From an uncultured Bradyrhizobium sp. (GTDB lineage: Bacteria; Pseudomonadota; Alphaproteobacteria; Rhizobiales; Xanthobacteraceae), in assembly GCF_947648125.1 (NCBI RefSeq), contig NZ_CANSMR010000017.1:1-64000 (forward strand): 64,000 nucleotides of DNA, read 5' to 3'. Made by a program: the position numbers and the translations under genes. The notes under the pieces are model-generated. The model had not been told where the DNA came from. It worked only from the letters and a program-made list of their open reading frames with translations, and searched no databases. Below are positions 61,312 through 64,000 of this stretch, in pieces (the first letter of the stretch is position 1; each line of letters begins with the position of its first letter).

Positions 61312-62288
61312 TCAACTGCGCGATCGCGGGCCTCGGCCGCTGGGGCCGCGCACTGGTCGAGGCTACGCGGAGCGAGCCGCGGCTCAGGATCGTCCGCGCG
61401 GTGGAACCCGACATGAGCAGCGCCGAGAGCTTTTGCGCGGCGCATGGTCTGTCGCCCGCGCCCAGCCTCGAGGCCGTGCTGGCCGAGCCCGGCATCGATG
61501 CCGTGCTGCTGGCAACGCCGCATTCGCTGCACAGGAACCAGGTGATCGCCGCCGCCGCGGCCGGTAAGCAGGTATTTTGCGAGAAGCCGCTGGCGCTCAA
61601 GCGCGACGATGCGGCCGAGATGTTCGCAGCCTGCCGCAACGCCGGCGTGACGCTCGCGGTCGGGCATAACCGGCGCTTCTGGCCGTCGATGCAGGCGCTG
61701 CGCGCGATTGTCGCAAGCGACGAGCTTGGCACGATCCTGCATGTCGAGGGCCACAACAGCAACGAGAACTCGCAAGGCATCACGCAGGGCTGGCGGCTGT
61801 CGCCGGAGGAGTCGCCCGGCGGCGGGCTGACCGGCGCGGGACTGCATGTGCTCGACAGCTTCGTCAGCCTCCTTGGTCCTGCCCGACAGGTTTATGCACG
61901 GTTGAGTGAACGCGAGGCCGGACCGCCGCCGCTCGACACTGCAACTTTAGCGATTGAATTTGTGAATGGCGTGAGTGCAACCCTTGCTACAGTCCGCGCA
62001 ACACCGTTCTATTGGCGCGTGCATGTGTTCGGGACGAAGGGATCCGCAGAGGTGCTCGACGAAGGGACGATGGTGCTACGGAAATCCGGCGAGGCGGCTG
62101 CGACGACGCGCTATCCGGCGGTCAACACGCTCACCGCGGAACTTGCGGCCTTTGCCGACGCGGTCGAACGCAGACAGCCGTTCCCCGTGCCCGAAGCAGA
62201 TGTGCTGGCGACGCTCTCCGCGTTCGAAGCCGCGTTGCAGTCGATGCAGTCTGGACATCCGGTTGCCTGCCATATGGCATACCAGTGA
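61308..62288 (+). CDS. Gfo/Idh/MocA-family oxidoreductase
   Basis: A 326-residue NAD(P)-dependent oxidoreductase. The Rossmann start is CAIAGLGRWGRALVEATRS, the family motif is VFCEKPLALKRDDAAEM, and the substrate segment GLTGAGLHVLDSFVSLLG has the catalytic His. Substrates in this family are sugars, inositols or cyclic alcohols. It is translationally coupled to the preceding dehydrogenase gene, and the regulator gene follows 6 bases later. Confidence 0.88.
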   Translation: MINCAIAGLGRWGRALVEATRSEPRLRIVRAVEPDMSSAESFCAAHGLSPAPSLEAVLAEPGIDAVLLATPHSLHRNQVIAAAAAGKQVFCEKPLALKRDDAAEMFAACRNAGVTLAVGHNRRFWPSMQALRAIVASDELGTILHVEGHNSNENSQGITQGWRLSPEESPGGGLTGAGLHVLDSFVSLLGPARQVYARLSEREAGPPPLDTATLAIEFVNGVSATLATVRATPFYWRVHVFGTKGSAEVLDEGTMVLRKSGEAAATTRYPAVNTLTAELAAFADAVERRQPFPVPEADVLATLSAFEAALQSMQSGHPVACHMAYQ

Positions 62289-62294
62289 TCCGCC

Positions 62295-63050
62295 ATGTCT
62301 GAACAACCGGAGAGGGCGAGATCGTCCCGCTACCGCGACATCGCCACCGGGCTGCAGAAGGACATCCGTCTCGGCACTTACGCGGTCGGCAATCTGCTGC
62401 CGACCGAAACCGAGTTGATGGCGAGCTATCAGGCGAGCCGCCAGACCGTGCGCGAGGCGCTGCGCATCCTGATCGACCAGGGCCTGATCGTGCGCCGCGC
62501 CGGCCTCGGTTCGGTGGTGATCGCCTCCGAACCGCCGGTGCTGTTCACCCACAGCGTCAAGTCGCTCGGCGAGTGGCTGCGCTATTCCAATGAGACCTAC
62601 CGCGACGTGGTTGGCAGCAGCGACATCGTCGCCGACCGCAAGCTGGCTGCGCTCCTGAAATGCGAGCCCGGCAAGAGCTGGTTCCTGATCGAGGCCGTGC
62701 GCCGCTCCGACCAGTTCGCCGCTCCGCTCGGCTGGACCGAGATCTACGTGTTGCGCCGGTTCGCCGATGTCGTGACCCGCAGCGACCACGGCCGCACCCC
62801 GGTGCACGAGCAGATCGCCAAGATGTACGGCCAGGTCACCGAGCGCGCACAGATGGAAATCTTCGTGCGCGGCATGCCGGCGCCGATCGCCAAGGCCCTC
62901 GGCGTTAAGACCGGATCGCCGGCGCTCACCGTGGTACGCCGCTACTACGGCCTGCGCGAGGAACTGTTCGAGGTCACCATCACCACGCACCCGGAAGGGC
63001 GCTACACCTACACGATGGATATGCAGCGCTCGCTGCGGCCGAAGCTCTAG
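62295..63050 (+). CDS. GntR-family regulator with UTRA domain (HutC type)
   Basis: A 251-residue regulator. The N-terminal winged helix runs YRDIATGLQKDIRLGTYAVGNLLPTETELMASYQASRQTVREALRILIDQGLIVRRAGLGSVV; a UTRA ligand-binding domain fills residues 80-250. HutC-type regulators repress their own catabolic operon until a pathway intermediate binds. It is the last gene of the rightward operon. The pair of 15-bp inverted sites at 59335-59413 is the likely target. Confidence 0.88.
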   Translation: MSEQPERARSSRYRDIATGLQKDIRLGTYAVGNLLPTETELMASYQASRQTVREALRILIDQGLIVRRAGLGSVVIASEPPVLFTHSVKSLGEWLRYSNETYRDVVGSSDIVADRKLAALLKCEPGKSWFLIEAVRRSDQFAAPLGWTEIYVLRRFADVVTRSDHGRTPVHEQIAKMYGQVTERAQMEIFVRGMPAPIAKALGVKTGSPALTVVRRYYGLREELFEVTITTHPEGRYTYTMDMQRSLRPKL

Positions 63051-63055
63051 ATTCT

Positions 63056-63170
63056 AGTTTTGACGCGTTTTCTTCACGCGAACCGGTGTCCACTTCGCTC
63101 GAAAACGCTCTGGCTTTTGTGGAGACGCGTTGTCTTGACGCGAGCCGGAAGCCGCTTCGCTTGAAATCGC
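63056..63170. repeat. Dispersed repeat, family D, two units
   Basis: A first unit (63056-63110) nearly identical to 11935-11986, with GTTTTGACGCGTTTTCTTCA and ACCGGTGTCCACTTCGCTC, is followed by a decayed second unit (63124-63170, GACGCGTTGTCTTGACGCGA). This is the only tandem copy in the window. Confidence 0.7.
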
Positions 63171-63171
63171 G

Positions 63172-63315
63172 CTAGCGCGCCCGGGCCAGATGCGTGCTGC
63201 TGGCAGAGGTATGTGCCATCTGCGGGGTGCCGCTCACACCCCAGACCACGACCGCGATCAGCGCGGCCGCCCAGACATATGGCACAGCATTCAGCTTCTT
63301 CATTTCCGAGATCAT
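63172..63315 (-). CDS. Possible small membrane protein, 47 aa
   Basis: The frame encodes MISEMKKLNAVPYVWAAALI... with one clear hydrophobic helix and a short polar tail ending HLARAR. The start could be ATG 63315 or ATG 63303. The ribosome-binding site is only fair (TTGGGG). One-helix proteins of this size are common in these genomes but often unannotated. No homologue is known to me. Confidence 0.45.
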   Translation of the reverse strand: MISEMKKLNAVPYVWAAALIAVVVWGVSGTPQMAHTSASSTHLARAR

Positions 63316-63662
63316 CCCCAACGTCTCAGGAGCACAGATGAATCTTACGACCTTAATCGCCAGCGTCTCACCAGGCACCCGTCCTTCACAACGCTACTAA
63401 GGTTAGACCTTGTCGGTTTCAGGACGTCTTCGTGCGAATCCGGAAATGATTTCGTGGGAACCGGGCCCTCTCATCCGAATTGATGAGACCGAGGTCTCGA
63501 CGGCTTCGGCGCTCGCTACAAGGCCGGAGAATTTCCTGCTTAAATTTGAGTCAGATGCACAACAAACGTTCCAAAGACCGCCCGCTGAATTCTTTTTGAT
63601 TGTCCGCCGGACTCCGGCCGTGGCATCAGGGCCTGTGACACTGCGATGACAAGGGTTCTCCC
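63316..63662. other. Intergenic stretch, no confident gene
   Basis: This gap holds AT-richer sequence without repeats. One frame (63410-63649) is open on the plus strand, but it starts with TTG, has no ribosome-binding site and its product resembles nothing known, so no gene is called. Confidence 0.4.
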
Positions 63663-63839
63663 GTGACTGCCCAACCGGCCAAACCGCACGGCGGCTCCCG
63701 CCGCCACTCCAAGGAAACCCAGGACGAGGTCGCGCGGTCGCTGGAACGGGAGCTGCAGTTCCTGGCGGAAGAGCGCCAGGAGCGCGCCCTCCGGCTCGGC
63801 CTCGACTTCGCAGCCAAGACGCCGAAGACCGACCACTAG
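63663..63839 (+). CDS. Small conserved-type hypothetical protein, 58 aa
   Basis: A GTG start with AAGGG 7 bases upstream opens a 58-residue frame: a basic start (GGSRRHSK) followed by a charged amphipathic helix (ETQDEVARSLERELQFLAEERQ) and an Ala-rich end. Codon use is GC-rich in third positions like real genes here, unlike the surrounding AT-richer bases. No function can be given. Confidence 0.6.
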   Translation: MTAQPAKPHGGSRRHSKETQDEVARSLERELQFLAEERQERALRLGLDFAAKTPKTDH

Positions 63840-63924
63840 GCGCGCTGCCGCGACTTGCTTCGCGGACGCTGCACCGGCGCGGCCGCAAATTCCGATTCAA
63901 CTGTCAAGCAGCTTGTCCGGTGTC

Positions 63925-63946
63925 ATCACCCGCGCATACGGGTGAT
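63925..63946. terminator. Hairpin after the small protein gene
   Basis: ATCACCCG (63925-63932) pairs with CGGGTGAT (63939-63946) around a 6-base loop. No T run follows, so it may not terminate efficiently. Confidence 0.35.
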
Positions 63947-63974
63947 CAAGTGTGTGAGGCACAGCTCCACCACG

Positions 63975-64000
63975 TCGTCCTGGCGAAAGCCAGGACCCAT
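63975..64000. repeat. Family E repeat, cut by window edge
   Basis: CGTCGTCCTGGCGAAAGCCAG is the start of an arm similar to the family E repeats at 19607-19736 and 34512-34647. The rest lies outside the window. Confidence 0.6.

Noticed and set aside
63410-63649. Open plus-strand frame of 79 codons
   Set aside because: TTG start without ribosome-binding site; composition unlike nearby genes; product matches nothing recognised.
1-64000. CRISPR arrays, tRNA or rRNA genes, integrase or transposase genes
   Set aside because: Looked for regularly spaced repeats, cloverleaf-type genes and recombinase motifs; none seen. The palindromic repeats are dispersed, not in a spaced array.

Overview
The window looks like chromosome of a Bradyrhizobium-type alphaproteobacterium (Nitrobacteraceae). 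This is inferred from the GC-rich codon use, an mbfA gene behind an Irr-type iron control element, the abundance of ABC uptake operons and catabolic genes, and several families of dispersed palindromic repeats between genes. No rRNA, tRNA, CRISPR array, transposase or phage gene was recognised.

Layout. 1-2.9 kb: the His-rich end of an unknown protein, an unknown ORF, then iron exporter mbfA with an outer-membrane barrel gene. 3-9.7 kb: amidase, SnoaL-like protein, Zn alcohol dehydrogenase, AidB-like acyl-CoA dehydrogenase, an SDR and an enoyl-CoA hydratase. 10-16.1 kb: GNAT and DUF1127 proteins, then a tricarballylate utilisation cluster (LysR regulator, tcuC, tcuA, tcuB). 16.3-19.6 kb: Rieske protein with two tandem metal-dependent amidohydrolases, then a CinA C-terminal-type protein. 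20-25 kb: type I secretion pair prsD/prsE, a thioesterase and a LysR regulator. 25.2-34.5 kb: a complete oligopeptide-type ABC importer with an amidase and an AtzG-like small subunit inside the operon, plus a divergent second binding protein.

34.7-42.5 kb is the most interesting block. It holds a 1387-residue FecR/VCBS-repeat secreted adhesin-like protein and a CHASE2 receptor adenylate cyclase, both leftward, and a divergent LapG-like transglutaminase-fold cysteine protease. Two nearly identical CRP-type boxes lie between the divergent genes. Together these suggest a cAMP-controlled surface adhesin with its own protease, possibly exported by the type I pair 14 kb away.

42.6-49.5 kb: a livHMGF branched-chain-type importer with an acyl-CoA synthetase and a binding protein. 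49.8-53.1 kb: an ABC exporter and an alpha/beta hydrolase. 53.2-57.4 kb: an MBL-fold protein, an amidohydrolase, a double GNAT and an M29 aminopeptidase. 57.5-63.05 kb: a divergent catabolic regulon. pcaC- and pcaB-like genes run left; a Bug-type solute receptor, two dehydrogenases and a GntR/UTRA regulator run right. They share an intergenic region with two inverted copies of a 15-bp operator-like site. The last kilobase holds repeats and two very small genes.

All start sites were chosen by eye from ribosome-binding sites. Family assignments come from recognised motifs, not from database searches.
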